Shown here: positions 9,214-18,193 of the stretch, in pieces | Position numbering within the stretch: position 1 is the stretch's first letter | Layout of the letters: the number at the start of each line of letters is the position of its first letter | NCBI GenBank assembly: GCA_036844945.1 | Contig: DAIUEV010000016.1 | Coordinates: 1-62,619, forward strand | DNA from: Palsa-461 sp036844945 | GTDB lineage: Bacteria; Actinomycetota; Acidimicrobiia; Acidimicrobiales; RAAP-2 | Direction: 5' to 3' | Length of the DNA: 62,619 bases | Translations under genes and position numbers: made by a program | Notes under the pieces: generated by a model | The model's input: the letters and a program-made list of their open reading frames with translations, nothing else | Told to the model about the DNA's origin: nothing | The model's database searches: none

Positions 9214-9504
9214 GTTGGCCGACATCCCCGATCGGCGAGCGGAGCCGACACTTGAGGAACGTGGCCCGACACCACCACTCCGGAACATTGTCTGACGTTC
9301 GACCGACATGCCCTTGATTCGCCGCCCTTCCTGGCGGTGGCGTTCCGGATCGACAACCACATGAGCGTTGTTGGCGTGGCTGCTGAATGGATCCTTGACC
9401 CAGAGTGACTTTTGACCCTGGCCTTCGTCTTCCGTGGCAATCAGCATGGCCAGAGAACCGCGCCGATCGGTGAGTTGTCGGTACTTGTAGAGAGGATTGC
9501 CGTG
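9214..9504. other. Intergenic region between lipoprotein and sigma factor genes
   Basis: I see no convincing gene or structured RNA here. AGAGG at 9491-9495 precedes the sigma-factor start. A minus-strand open frame overlaps the region but lacks recognisable motifs and codon bias. Confidence 0.4.
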
Positions 9505-10161
9505 ATGAAGCCCGCGCCGAACTTCTCTGTGATCGGTCATGGTACGACGTCATTATCGGTGACCAGTGGCGACCGGGACCGCGCTCTCGTAGATGGCTAC
9601 ATCGGTGGAGACAGTGAGGCATTTGCTGCGATCTTCAATGACCACTACGAAGCCCTGTTATCCCAGGCCCATCGGCTTCTAGGACCGTTCGGGCAACCAG
9701 AGGACGCTTGCCAGGAGACCTTCAGGAGGGCGCTCCAGGGTATCCGGCACTTTGGTTCGACCGGTGAGTACCGAGTCGGGGCTTGGTTGAACACCATCCT
9801 CCACCACGTGTGCATCGACGAGCGGGCAAGAATCGGGCGTGAGCGCGCTCTCGCCCAGGCGCTGTACTTCCAGCATCAAGACGAGGTCGACCTTGCCGAA
9901 CAGGTCCCCGAACCCGGACATGTGAGAGCAGTTGATGCGGCAATTCGCCAACTGCGGCCGGAACTGCGTAGGGCGCTCCTACTTCGAGAAATCCATGGAT
10001 GGAGTTACGCACAGGTGGCGGTCGCCGAACACATCTCCGAGGACAATGCTCGGACTCGTGCGTACCGAGCGAGAAGGTTCGTCCAGCGTCAACTGCCGGC
10101 TTCGGTCCTGCCCCCAAGGACGAGTGCGAGGCGTGAATCGAATTCGAAGAGAGTCGCCTGA
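9505..10161 (+). CDS. RNA polymerase sigma factor, ECF type (sigma-70 family)
   Basis: This roughly 218-residue protein has sigma region 2 (GDSEAFAAIFNDHYEALLSQ through PEDACQETFRRAL, about residues 35-90) and region 4 (AIRQLRPELRRALLLREIHG with SYAQVAVAEHISEDNARTRA, about 150-205). There is no region 3, so it is an extracytoplasmic-function-type factor that redirects RNA polymerase to a small regulon. I place the start at ATG 9505, behind AGAGG; longer in-frame starts exist upstream. No anti-sigma gene follows. The nearest membrane protein is the Gmad2-like lipoprotein upstream. DNA composition is a little less GC-rich than in neighbouring genes. Confidence 0.85.
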   Translation: MKPAPNFSVIGHGTTSLSVTSGDRDRALVDGYIGGDSEAFAAIFNDHYEALLSQAHRLLGPFGQPEDACQETFRRALQGIRHFGSTGEYRVGAWLNTILHHVCIDERARIGRERALAQALYFQHQDEVDLAEQVPEPGHVRAVDAAIRQLRPELRRALLLREIHGWSYAQVAVAEHISEDNARTRAYRARRFVQRQLPASVLPPRTSARRESNSKRVA

Positions 10162-10200
10162 TAGCGCGATTTCTCGACACATCTCGCCGCAGACCGCGCG

Positions 10201-10237
10201 CGAGAACCCATGACCACTTTCGGCGGTGGTCTTCTCG
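10201..10237 (+). terminator. Two-step hairpin downstream of the sigma factor gene
   Basis: CGAGAA (10201-10206) pairs with TTCTCG (10232-10237), and GACCAC (10212-10217) with GTGGTC (10226-10231), leaving a 5-nt bulge and an 8-nt loop. It lies 40 bp after the stop codon. No T-tract follows directly, so it may be a terminator-like or mRNA-stabilising structure. Confidence 0.35.
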
Positions 10238-10387
10238 GGTCGCTGGCCAGGTGTATTTTGGTCATCTCCCGCCTTGACCAGCGCAGCGTGGGTGAGTCCA
10301 TGTCTGAGAGCACCTCGGCCTTATGCCCCGGGAAACGAGGCTTGATTTGACGAGCAGCGTTGTCGGGGGCGGGCCGCCCGCCACCGC

Positions 10388-11194
10388 GTGTCCTGGCCGG
10401 ACATGACCAGCGTCGTCCTGTTCAAGTTCCACCAGTCCTTCGACGTCTGCCGCGAACGGGTGGCGATGCTCCGGTCGTTCAATCCCAATATCCCCGTCCA
10501 TGCCCTCTACGGCGGGCCGGCCGGCGGCCGCGCCGCGGCCCGGGCGGCGCTGGGCGACCTCGCGGTCGACATCCAACAGGCGCCGGATCGGGGCGCGGAT
10601 TGGGCATGGTTGCACAACGACCTCATGACCAAGCAGTGGTATCGCACCCACGGTCGGGACATCGAATTCGACCGGGTCTACGAGTACGACTGGGACCTGC
10701 TCACCGCGGCCCCACTGAGCGACATCTATCCCGACACCGCCGACGACGAGATCGCGCTCTGCGCCGCCGTGCAATTCACCGAGGAGATCGAGCAGCGTTG
10801 GGTCTGGACGAACCGGAGCGAGTCCTTCGCGCAGTTCATGGCCTACATGGGCGACACCTTCGGGCTGAGGTCGCTCCGTTGGGCGTCCCTCGGTCCCGGT
10901 CCGCTGCTGTCGCGTGCGTTCCTCGAGGAATTCTCGAGAACCGAAGACATCGAGCTCGTCCACGGCGAGATCAGCTACCCCGCGTACGCAGATGCCCTCG
11001 GGTTCCGGGTGGTGAACAACAACATGCGCAAGTCGTTTCTCGACCGCAGCGAGGATCGCTATTTCCACTGCGAGAGGGGCGAGATCCCGTTCGAGACGAT
11101 CGCCCGGGAGCTCGTGAAGCCCGACGGCCGGCGCGCCTTTCATCCGGTCAAGTACCTGGTCGCCATGCACGAGTGGCGCGCCGGTCCGGCCTGA
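10388..11194 (+). CDS. Hypothetical protein, possibly glycosyltransferase-fold
   Basis: I do not recognise this 268-residue protein with confidence. It begins TSVVLFKFHQSFDVCRERVAML, then IPVHALYGGP, and has EYDWDLLTAAPL near residue 100, which resembles the strand-plus-DxD-like region of GT-A glycosyltransferases. FHPVKYLVAMHEW closes the protein. It has no signal peptide or membrane segment. GTG 10388 and ATG 10403 are both possible starts. The gene downstream is an LCP protein, which attaches glycopolymers to the cell wall, so a sugar-transfer role would fit the context. Treat this as inference. Confidence 0.45.
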   Translation: MSWPDMTSVVLFKFHQSFDVCRERVAMLRSFNPNIPVHALYGGPAGGRAAARAALGDLAVDIQQAPDRGADWAWLHNDLMTKQWYRTHGRDIEFDRVYEYDWDLLTAAPLSDIYPDTADDEIALCAAVQFTEEIEQRWVWTNRSESFAQFMAYMGDTFGLRSLRWASLGPGPLLSRAFLEEFSRTEDIELVHGEISYPAYADALGFRVVNNNMRKSFLDRSEDRYFHCERGEIPFETIARELVKPDGRRAFHPVKYLVAMHEWRAGPA

Positions 11195-11268
11195 TGTCGG
11201 TTCGACGGGACCGCAAGGCGCCCGGGGTGACGCGTGTTCGAAGAGGCCCGTTGGTACGATGACTCACC

Positions 11269-12945
11269 GTGAGTGGGCGCGCCGGCCGCGGTCCGTCACA
11301 ATCAGTGGCGACGGCGCCCCGGAGCGAGGAACGCCTCCGCGAGCTCGGTGAGCGGGTCCGGCCGGCCGCGCCGAAGCGACGGGCCCAACACGGCGCTCCC
11401 CGGCGGACCTCGAGGCGCGTCAGGCGCCGACGGATTGTTGCCGGTGTCCTGGTCCTCGTCCTTTTCCTTGTCATCGGGGGAGCGGGGTACCTCTACTACA
11501 TCACCCATGACCTGAACCGGGTCCAGGTGAAAGGGCTCGCGGCGGAATTTTCCAGCGGAGCCGAGGCCGGCACCGAGAACATCCTCATGGCCGGATCGAC
11601 TTCACGATGCGCGCTCAGCGTCCAGAACCCCGCTTATGGCCTCTGCTCTCAGGGGGTGAACGGCGTGAACAGCGACGTCATCATGATCCTGCACGTCGAC
11701 ACGACCCACCATCGTTTGGCGCTCCTGTCGATTCCGCGGGACCTGTTCGTGCCGAACGCCCGCGCTAGTGGGGCAAACAAGATCGACACGAGCCTGTACC
11801 AGGGACTCTCGCAAACCGTGGCGGCGATCGAGGAGGACATCGGGATCCCCATCCAGCACGCGGTGTCGCTGAACTTCGACCAGTTCGCCAACATCGTCGA
11901 CGCACTCGGGGGCATCAACATGTCGTTCCCGATGTCGGTGTTCGATGCCGAGTCGGGGCTGAACGTGCGGGCTGCCGCGTGCGTGCACCTGAATGGGACC
12001 CAGGCGCTCGAGGTCGTCCGCGCCCGCCACCTCCAGTACCAAGGCTCGAGCGCGGACGGAGCCAACGCGTTCGGGTGGCCGCAGGAGAGCCTCAGCGACC
12101 TGGCGCGGATTCGTCGCGACCACGAGTTCCTTCGCGTGCTCGCCGGCGCCGCCGCGAAGACCGGTCTCGGGAACCCGATCCGGGACCTCGACCTCCTCAA
12201 CTCCTTGAAGAGCGACGTGAGCTTCGACCAGTCCTGGTCGGTCAACGACATGGCCCACCTGCTCTTCGATTTCCACGGGGTGGACTTCAACGCGGTGCCC
12301 CAGCTGACGCTCCCGGTCGGGGTGGTGACCGACCCGGAGGGGAGCGGTGGAGACCTGCTCTACCAGGGCGGCAACTACGGCCAGGTCGAGTTCCCGGCGA
12401 CGGCGCCGGACCGGGCGGTGATCGACCAGGTGCTCGGCATCCGGTCCGACATCGACTCGATGACCGGCCGGAAGCTGCCCCCGGCGTCGTCGGTCTCGGT
12501 CTCGGTTGTCAACGCCACCGGCATCTCCAATCAGGCGACCGACACCGCCAGCGCCCTCGAGGCGCAGGGATTCCGCATCGCCGGGGTGAGCGACGCGAAT
12601 TCGGCTGGCGACGTGAGCGAGACGGTCGTGTACTACGGGTCGCGGGCGCCGGCGGTGGTGGCCGCCGCCCAGGCGGTCCTCTCCCGCCTGGGCGGGTCGG
12701 TGATCATGGCGTTCGATCCCGCCGAAGTCACCGACGGTGCCGAGGTCACGGTCGTGACGGGGAGCGCGTTCACGGTCGGCGCCCTCCCGGCGGAAGGCAC
12801 GGGTCCGGCCCCCACGACGACGACGGTGCCCGCGTCGAGTGCGATCGCCGCGCCGAACGCACCGACCACCGGCCTCGAGCCTTGGGATCCGAGGGCGTGC
12901 TCGCCGGGCGTGACCCCGACCGCCCCGGTCGCGAACGAGACCTGA
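11269..12945 (+). CDS. LytR-CpsA-Psr (LCP) family protein with LytR_C domain
   Basis: The 558-residue protein has a basic cytoplasmic N-terminus, one membrane anchor at about residues 56-78, an LCP catalytic domain (NSDVIMILHVD, LALLSIPRDLFVP, NKIDTSLYQG with conserved Asp and Arg residues), then a LytR_C domain (VSVSVVNATGISNQATDTAS) and a Thr/Pro-rich tail. LCP enzymes move lipid-linked glycopolymers such as arabinogalactan or teichoic acid onto peptidoglycan at the outer face of the membrane. TACGAT at 11255-11260 lies 8 nt before GTG 11269, suggesting a leaderless transcript and supporting this start. Confidence 0.88.
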   Translation: MSGRAGRGPSQSVATAPRSEERLRELGERVRPAAPKRRAQHGAPRRTSRRVRRRRIVAGVLVLVLFLVIGGAGYLYYITHDLNRVQVKGLAAEFSSGAEAGTENILMAGSTSRCALSVQNPAYGLCSQGVNGVNSDVIMILHVDTTHHRLALLSIPRDLFVPNARASGANKIDTSLYQGLSQTVAAIEEDIGIPIQHAVSLNFDQFANIVDALGGINMSFPMSVFDAESGLNVRAAACVHLNGTQALEVVRARHLQYQGSSADGANAFGWPQESLSDLARIRRDHEFLRVLAGAAAKTGLGNPIRDLDLLNSLKSDVSFDQSWSVNDMAHLLFDFHGVDFNAVPQLTLPVGVVTDPEGSGGDLLYQGGNYGQVEFPATAPDRAVIDQVLGIRSDIDSMTGRKLPPASSVSVSVVNATGISNQATDTASALEAQGFRIAGVSDANSAGDVSETVVYYGSRAPAVVAAAQAVLSRLGGSVIMAFDPAEVTDGAEVTVVTGSAFTVGALPAEGTGPAPTTTTVPASSAIAAPNAPTTGLEPWDPRACSPGVTPTAPVANET

Positions 12946-13010
12946 CCTGGCCATCCCGCCGGTCGGGGCACCCCCAAGCGGCTGATTCGCCCCCCATTAG
13001 GCTCGGGACC

Positions 13011-14201
13011 GTGTCGCGAGCCGACGAGATCGCCACCCAGGTCGCGGCGGGACGCGACGAGATGGTCGACATCCGTCGGGCACTCCACGCCCATCCGGAA
13101 CTGTCGTTCGAGGAGTCCGAGACCACTGCGCTGATCGGGGAGCGAGCCGCGTCGATCGGCCTGGTCGAGGAGCCCTGCCCGACCGCCACCGGCGGTGTCT
13201 TCTCCCTCGACGGTGGCCGTGCCGGGCAGACCATCCTCCTGCGGGCCGACATCGACGCGCTTCCCGTCCAGGAGGAGCACGACCTCGCCTTCGCCTCCAG
13301 GGTCGAAGGTCGCATGCACGCCTGCGGCCACGACATCCACACCGCCGCGCTGCTCGGCGTGGCATCGGCCCTCACGGCTCGGGCGGAGGACCTCGGCGGT
13401 CGTTTCATCTTCGCGTTCCAGCCGGCTGAGGAACTGGTGTCGGGAGCCCAGGCGATGGTCGACGGGGGGCTGCTCGAGCGGTTCGAGCCGGCCGCCACCA
13501 TCGGCTGCCACGTGGCCAGCGCCCTCCCGACGGGCTTGGTGGCGGCGCGACCCGGGCTCCAGATGGCCGCAGTCCGCGGCCTCCGGGTCAGCGTGCGCGG
13601 ATCGGGCGGTCATGGTGCGCTCCAGCCGCGCCGGGGCAACGTCGTGCTCGCGGTGTCGAGGTTCGCCGACCAGATGGACCGGGCGGTGGCCGACCTGTCG
13701 AGCGACGGGACCGCCTGCGTCTGCAGCCCCGGCAAGGTGCAGGCGGGGACCGCGCCGAACGTCGTGCCGACCCGGGCGGAGCTCCTCGGGACCCTGCGGT
13801 TCTTCGAGCCCGACCAGCTGGCCGAGGCCGAGCGCCGCCTCCTGGCGCTCGCCGAGGAGGTGTCGGTCGAGTTCGACGTCGAGGTGTCGGTCGAGCAGAC
13901 CTACCGGACGGGTGCCGTGCGAAACGACGCCGGCGTGACCGAGACGGTGCTCGCGGTGGCCCGGCGGGCGCTCGGGGAGGGTCAGGTCATCGCGGCGGGG
14001 AGCCCCATCGCCGCGAGTGACGACGTCTCGGTGTTCCTCGACCGGGTCCCGGGCTGCTACTTCATGGTCGGCGGCGCCCTCCCCGACGGGACGAGTGGCC
14101 ATCACCACAGCCCGGCCTTCCGGGTCGACGAGGCCTCCCTCGGCGTGGCCGCCACCGTCCTCGCGACGTCGGCCGTCGAGCTGGCCGAGGCCGCGGGGTA
14201 G
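13011..14201 (+). CDS. M20 family amidohydrolase / metallopeptidase
   Basis: The 396-residue protein matches the M20D amidohydrolases (hippurate hydrolase, IAA-amino acid hydrolase type). It has RRALHAHPELSFEE, metal-site MHACGHDIHTAALL, FAFQPAEE, SGGHGALQPRRGN from the lid domain, ASDDVSVF and GHHHSPAFRVDEAS. It should cleave an N-acyl amino acid or a related amide using two metal ions in the cytoplasm; the substrate is not evident. TAGGCT at 12998-13003 sits 7 nt before GTG 13011, supporting a leaderless start. The frame stays open far upstream, but that part overlaps the LCP gene and is not coding. Confidence 0.88.
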   Translation: MSRADEIATQVAAGRDEMVDIRRALHAHPELSFEESETTALIGERAASIGLVEEPCPTATGGVFSLDGGRAGQTILLRADIDALPVQEEHDLAFASRVEGRMHACGHDIHTAALLGVASALTARAEDLGGRFIFAFQPAEELVSGAQAMVDGGLLERFEPAATIGCHVASALPTGLVAARPGLQMAAVRGLRVSVRGSGGHGALQPRRGNVVLAVSRFADQMDRAVADLSSDGTACVCSPGKVQAGTAPNVVPTRAELLGTLRFFEPDQLAEAERRLLALAEEVSVEFDVEVSVEQTYRTGAVRNDAGVTETVLAVARRALGEGQVIAAGSPIAASDDVSVFLDRVPGCYFMVGGALPDGTSGHHHSPAFRVDEASLGVAATVLATSAVELAEAAG

Positions 14202-14203
14202 CG

Positions 14204-16693
14204 CTATTCGATCGGCTGGCGGGCGATGGCGGGCGGCTCGCGCCCGGCCAGCAGCCACCCGGCCGCCGCCGCGACCAGTGGCATCCCGACCAGGATGATG
14301 AGGAGGTTGGTGCTCGGCACGTTCCCGAGCGCCGAGAGGCCGCCGTTGAGCGAGCTGTTCCGTAACCACGCTGCCGTCGCGAGATAGCCGCCCGCCGTGC
14401 CGATCACGGCCCCGAGGAAGGCGAGGGCGCCGGCCGTCGAGCCGGTGAGGACCCGGCGGGTCCTCGAGCCTGCACCGGTCGCGGTCAGGGTGCGGAGGTC
14501 GCTCGCCGTCTCGCTCCGGATGAGGCCCACCGTCATCGCCAGGATGGCCAGGGCCAGGACCACGCCGAACACCGTTGCCCAGTTGATGATCTCGGACGAG
14601 TTCGGGGCATCGTTCTTGGTCTCGACCGACATGCCGGCCAGCGCGGCGGTCTGCTGAGCGTCGTGGATCTGGGTGGCGCTGAGCGGCCCGGTGGTCTCGA
14701 TCATCCAGCCCGCGTTGCTGAGCTGCAGATGCAGCGAGCGCACGGCGTGCTCGGTGAGCACCGTGTTGGGCGCCGAGGTGCCGGCGGGAAGCGCGCTCAC
14801 CTGCTGCATCGCCGGATTGGCCAGGCATGACGACTTCGGGCACGCGAAGGGGTTGGGGCCGGGCCGGCCGGGGGCCAACCCCTTTGAACCGAAGGCGTCG
14901 CCGTAGACGAGCTGCATGTCGGACATGCCGGCGAGGCCTGGCCGCACGGTGAGCACCTCAGTCGACGCCTCGATCGTCGAAGGGGCGATCCCGAACGCCT
15001 GGAGCAGTTGCGGGGTGGCCACATAGAGCTGGCCGTTGAAGTTGCGGCCGGGCCCGGCGTGCTGGAGGTTCGCCGACGTCGAGTCGAGCTGGAAGAACTC
15101 CCGGGCGCCGAGCTCGGTGGCGATGGTCCGGGCGCTCCTGGCGACGTCGTCGGTGGTCGCGACGCCGAGAGGGCCGCCGGAGCCGTTCGGCGTGTACACG
15201 ATCAGCTGGTCGGACGCCAGATTCGGGCCGGCATAGTCGAGCACGTTGCCGTAGCGGGCGGCGGCGGCGACGGCGACGATCACGGCGATCAGGACCCCGA
15301 GCGCGACCGCGGCCAGGGCGGTGCTCGACCGGGAGCGGTAGCGGGCCAGGTCCCGCAGCGCCAGGCGGAGTCCGATCGGGGCCCGGCTTGAGACGCGTGC
15401 GAGGGCCGAGACGCACAGGGGGGCGAGCAGGATCACGGCGACGATCAGTGCCACGAGCCCGAAGATCAGCTCCGGCATCCCGCCGCCGTGGGAACTGGCC
15501 CCGGAGACCCCCAGCAGGAGGATCGCCGCCACGATGGCCAGCACGCCGGGCACGATGGAGCGGTGGGCCGGCTTCGGGCTGGGCGGCCGTCCGGAGAGCG
15601 CCGTCACGATCGGCACCTTGGCCATGGCCCGTGCCGGCCGGGAGGCGGCGAAGTAGGTGGCGAGCACGGCGAGCCCCATGGACGGGCCGATCACCGCCCA
15701 AGGAAGGGCCCACAGGCCGATCAGGTGGTGGGAGCTGGCCTCGACATGGGGCCGGTAGGCCAGCCACGCGAGCACCCCGAGCACCGCGCCGAGCAGCGTC
15801 CCGACCACCCCGACGACGACGCCGTTCATCCGGACGACCAGGCGGATGTTCCGGTCGGTGGCGCCGAGCGAGCCGAGCATCCCGATCGAGCGGAGCCGCC
15901 GCTGCGCGAGGACGGTGAACCCGCCGACCGCGACCAGGGCGATGAGGAGCATCCCGAGGGTGGCGAGGGCCATCACGATCGTTTCGGGGTTCAGTGGGTT
16001 GTTGTTGGACACCGAAGACGGCGTCACCACGTTGGGCCCGAGTCGAACGCCCGGGGGCTTATCGAAGAGCACCGTGACCTGGGTCGGGGCGTGCACTTGC
16101 CCGGGGATCACCAGCGCGAACGCGTCGAGGAGGCTCTGGGGGTTCTCGACAATCCCGACGACCCGTCGGCTTGTCCCTCCCTCCGAGAAGGTCCCGCCGA
16201 AGTGAAGCCGGAACGCCGCTGCCACCCCGGCGGTGACGGCCACCTGCGACGTCGTCGTCGGGTAGCGGCCGGACACGAGCGCAAGCATCGGCTGCCCGAA
16301 CGCCCCGTGCGGATTCTGGGACCGGAGGTCGTAGGCCTCGATCGTTCCGGGGATGATGAGCGACTGGTTCTCGATGACGTCAACCCGGCCCACCCGGTGC
16401 TCGACCGCCGCGATCTGGTGCGCCAGCGCCGGGCTCGGCCCGAGGGTCACGAGGTCCTGGGCGGTCCCGAACCCGGCATTCTTTGGCGGCGGGCTGTTGG
16501 TGGCGGCGGCGGCGCCGATGACGGTGGCCGCGACGGCCACGACGATGAGCGCGAGCACCAGCAGCTGCTGCCGCCATTCGCGGCGGAACAGTCGCCAGGC
16601 CCATCGGGTCATGGCCCGGCGGCCCGGTCGACCGCCGTTGTCGGGCAACCGCTCGGCTGCGGAGAACTCACGCGGACGGGTCATGACGGTCAT
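14204..16693 (-). CDS. ABC transporter permease, FtsX/MacB-like
   Basis: This 829-residue membrane protein has an N-terminal transmembrane segment (WRQQLLVLALIVVAVAATVI), a large extracytoplasmic domain, a block of three helices with GFTVLAQRRLRSIGMLGSLG (the FtsX-like signature), further helices, a second soluble domain and a terminal helix block. Such permeases usually export lipids, peptides or drugs, or transmit mechanical force. Its ATG (16693-16691) overlaps the ATPase stop TGA (16692-16690), so the two are translationally coupled. The substrate is unknown. The PadR regulator at the head of the operon suggests induction by a toxic compound. Confidence 0.88.
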   Translation of the reverse strand: MTVMTRPREFSAAERLPDNGGRPGRRAMTRWAWRLFRREWRQQLLVLALIVVAVAATVIGAAAATNSPPPKNAGFGTAQDLVTLGPSPALAHQIAAVEHRVGRVDVIENQSLIIPGTIEAYDLRSQNPHGAFGQPMLALVSGRYPTTTSQVAVTAGVAAAFRLHFGGTFSEGGTSRRVVGIVENPQSLLDAFALVIPGQVHAPTQVTVLFDKPPGVRLGPNVVTPSSVSNNNPLNPETIVMALATLGMLLIALVAVGGFTVLAQRRLRSIGMLGSLGATDRNIRLVVRMNGVVVGVVGTLLGAVLGVLAWLAYRPHVEASSHHLIGLWALPWAVIGPSMGLAVLATYFAASRPARAMAKVPIVTALSGRPPSPKPAHRSIVPGVLAIVAAILLLGVSGASSHGGGMPELIFGLVALIVAVILLAPLCVSALARVSSRAPIGLRLALRDLARYRSRSSTALAAVALGVLIAVIVAVAAAARYGNVLDYAGPNLASDQLIVYTPNGSGGPLGVATTDDVARSARTIATELGAREFFQLDSTSANLQHAGPGRNFNGQLYVATPQLLQAFGIAPSTIEASTEVLTVRPGLAGMSDMQLVYGDAFGSKGLAPGRPGPNPFACPKSSCLANPAMQQVSALPAGTSAPNTVLTEHAVRSLHLQLSNAGWMIETTGPLSATQIHDAQQTAALAGMSVETKNDAPNSSEIINWATVFGVVLALAILAMTVGLIRSETASDLRTLTATGAGSRTRRVLTGSTAGALAFLGAVIGTAGGYLATAAWLRNSSLNGGLSALGNVPSTNLLIILVGMPLVAAAAGWLLAGREPPAIARQPIE

Positions 16694-17412
16694 GGGTTCC
16701 GCACGTCCTGGAGGAGGGCCTCGGGGCTCGGAGGCGGAATGGTCTGGTCGACGATGCGGCCGTCCCGGAGGAACACGACCCGGTCGGCCCAAGAAGCGAG
16801 CTGGGCGTCGTGGGTCACCACGATCGCCGCCAGCCCGCGCTTGCAGGCGGCGAGGAACATGCGCATCACGGCCTCGCCGTTGGTCGAGTCGAGGGCGCCG
16901 GAGGGCTCGTCCGCCAGCACGAGGTGGCGGTCACCCACGACCGCCCGGGCGATGGCGACCCGCTGGCGTTCCCCACCCGACAGCTCGTCGGGGAAATGCC
17001 CGGCCCGGTCGGCCAACCCGAGGTCCTCGAGGGCCTGTAGTCCTGCGACCCGGGCCCGCCGGGCGCCGACGCCGTCGAGTTCGAGCGGGAGCGACACGTT
17101 CTCAACGGCGGTGAGCCCGGCGAGGAGGTTGAAGTCCTGGAAGACAAACCCGACGGTTCGCCGCCGCAGTCGCGCCTTCTCGTTGCGGGACAGCGACGAG
17201 AGCGGCTGGCCATCGATCAGGACCTCGCCCTCGGTCGGCTCCTCGAGGCTTCCCGCGATGGTGAGGAGCGTCGACTTTCCCGACCCGCTCGGCCCCATGA
17301 CGGCCACGAGGCCGCCCCGGTCAACCGACAGGGTGATGTTGGAAAGAGCATGGACCTCGGTCTGGCCTTCGCCGTAGGACTTGGAGACTTGCTGCAGTTC
17401 GAGGAAGCTCAT
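16690..17412 (-). CDS. ABC transporter ATP-binding protein
   Basis: The 240-residue ATPase has Walker A GPSGSGKST, Q-loop VFQDFNLL, signature LSGGERQRV, Walker B HLVLADEPSGALD and the H-loop VVTHDAQLA. It is of the LolD/MacB type that pairs with FtsX-like permeases, here the next gene. The start at ATG 17412 is fixed by an ATGA overlap with the PadR stop at 17411-17409 and by the normal family N-terminus MSFLELQQVSKSYG. It is cytoplasmic, bound to the permease, and driven by the PadR operon promoter. Confidence 0.93.
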   Translation of the reverse strand: MSFLELQQVSKSYGEGQTEVHALSNITLSVDRGGLVAVMGPSGSGKSTLLTIAGSLEEPTEGEVLIDGQPLSSLSRNEKARLRRRTVGFVFQDFNLLAGLTAVENVSLPLELDGVGARRARVAGLQALEDLGLADRAGHFPDELSGGERQRVAIARAVVGDRHLVLADEPSGALDSTNGEAVMRMFLAACKRGLAAIVVTHDAQLASWADRVVFLRDGRIVDQTIPPPSPEALLQDVRNP

Positions 17413-17987
17413 CGCCTCACCGCCAATCTCCGACGTAGTCGGGGGACGCTGGTATCGGGTTCGAATGTTTCGAGAGATGCGCGCTTCAGCCGGCCGTCGA
17501 CCGCGTCGAGCCACCGAATGACCGAGTCGAGCCGGAACAGCTCGGCATCGACGACGAGCGCGAGCGGGAGGTCGAACTCGGCCTCGTCCTCCTTGAGTCG
17601 CGTCCACTGCTGCATGAGCTCGACCAGGTAGCGGCGGTGGATCTGGAGGACGTCGCGGACGTCGATCCCCGGCAGGGCCAGGGCCACGAGCACCTTGATG
17701 ACCAGCTCGTCGCGCGGGGGCGAGGTCAGGTCCGGAGGGGTGCGTAACCAGGCGAGAAGCTCCCGCTCGCCGGACGGCGTGATCCGGAAGTCCTTTTGGG
17801 CCCCCTCGGCGCCGTCGTCGGCCGATTCGACCATGCCGTCGCGCTCGAGCCGCTGGAGCGTCGTGTACACCTGGCCGACGTTGAGCGGCCAGACGTCCCC
17901 CGTGCGGACCTCGAACTCCTGCCGCAGCTGATGGCCGTACTTGGGCCCCTCACTGAGGAGGCCGAGCAGGGCGTGGCGAACACTCAC
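17409..17987 (-). CDS. PadR family transcriptional regulator
   Basis: The 192-residue protein has a PadR winged helix (HALLGLLSEGPKYGHQLRQE, then VGQVYTTLQRLERDGMVE, about residues 5-60) and a helical C-terminal dimerisation domain typical of Vir-like PadR proteins. It is the first gene of a three-gene coupled operon with an ABC transporter, and GTG 17987 lies 11 nt from a 31-bp palindrome. Autorepression of the operon, relieved by a transported compound, is the likely arrangement. The divergent MFS transporter may belong to the same regulon. Confidence 0.92.
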   Translation of the reverse strand: MSVRHALLGLLSEGPKYGHQLRQEFEVRTGDVWPLNVGQVYTTLQRLERDGMVESADDGAEGAQKDFRITPSGERELLAWLRTPPDLTSPPRDELVIKVLVALALPGIDVRDVLQIHRRYLVELMQQWTRLKEDEAEFDLPLALVVDAELFRLDSVIRWLDAVDGRLKRASLETFEPDTSVPRLRRRLAVRR

Positions 17988-17998
17988 GCAACTGCCAA

Positions 17999-18029
17999 AC
18001 TCGAGAGCATACTGAGTATACTATCGAGT
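17999..18029. promoter_or_regulatory. 31-bp palindromic operator, probable PadR site
   Basis: The sequence runs ACTCGA...TCGAGT with an inner ATACT-G-AGTAT, and 13 of 15 base pairs around the central G are symmetric. It lies just upstream of the PadR start and about 165 bp upstream of the divergent MFS gene. It is AT-rich against the surrounding high GC, as expected of an operator or promoter. Assignment to PadR is by position. Confidence 0.7.
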
Positions 18030-18105
18030 TTTCCCTCGCTGTCAAACGTCTCCTCAACCCCGATCCAGCGGGGGTGCGCCGGGCACTGAACGTGCTCGAC
18101 TGGCA

Positions 18106-18140
18106 TCCCACCGCAGGGCTTGGCGGTGGGAGAGTGTTTT
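18106..18140 (+). terminator. Terminator-like hairpin in the leader of the MFS gene
   Basis: TCCCACCGC (18106-18114) pairs perfectly with GCGGTGGGA (18123-18131) around an 8-nt loop, followed by GAGTGTTTT. It reads toward the MFS gene that starts at 18194. It may attenuate transcripts starting in the PadR-MFS divergent region, or terminate a short upstream transcript. Confidence 0.45.
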
Positions 18141-18193
18141 GAGCACCGGCGGGCCAAGAGCTCGGGCCAACAGACCGGGCCGGGAGGGCACAG

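Noticed and set aside
9205..9540. Minus-strand frame of 111 codons between the lipoprotein and sigma genes, resembling a mobile-element fragment.
   Set aside because: No transposase motif or inverted repeat could be identified, and it overlaps the sigma factor start.
11979..13010. Open frame extending the M20 amidohydrolase some 340 codons upstream.
   Set aside because: It overlaps the LCP gene in another frame, has Arg/Pro/Gly-rich shadow composition and no domain. GC-rich DNA leaves such frames open by chance.
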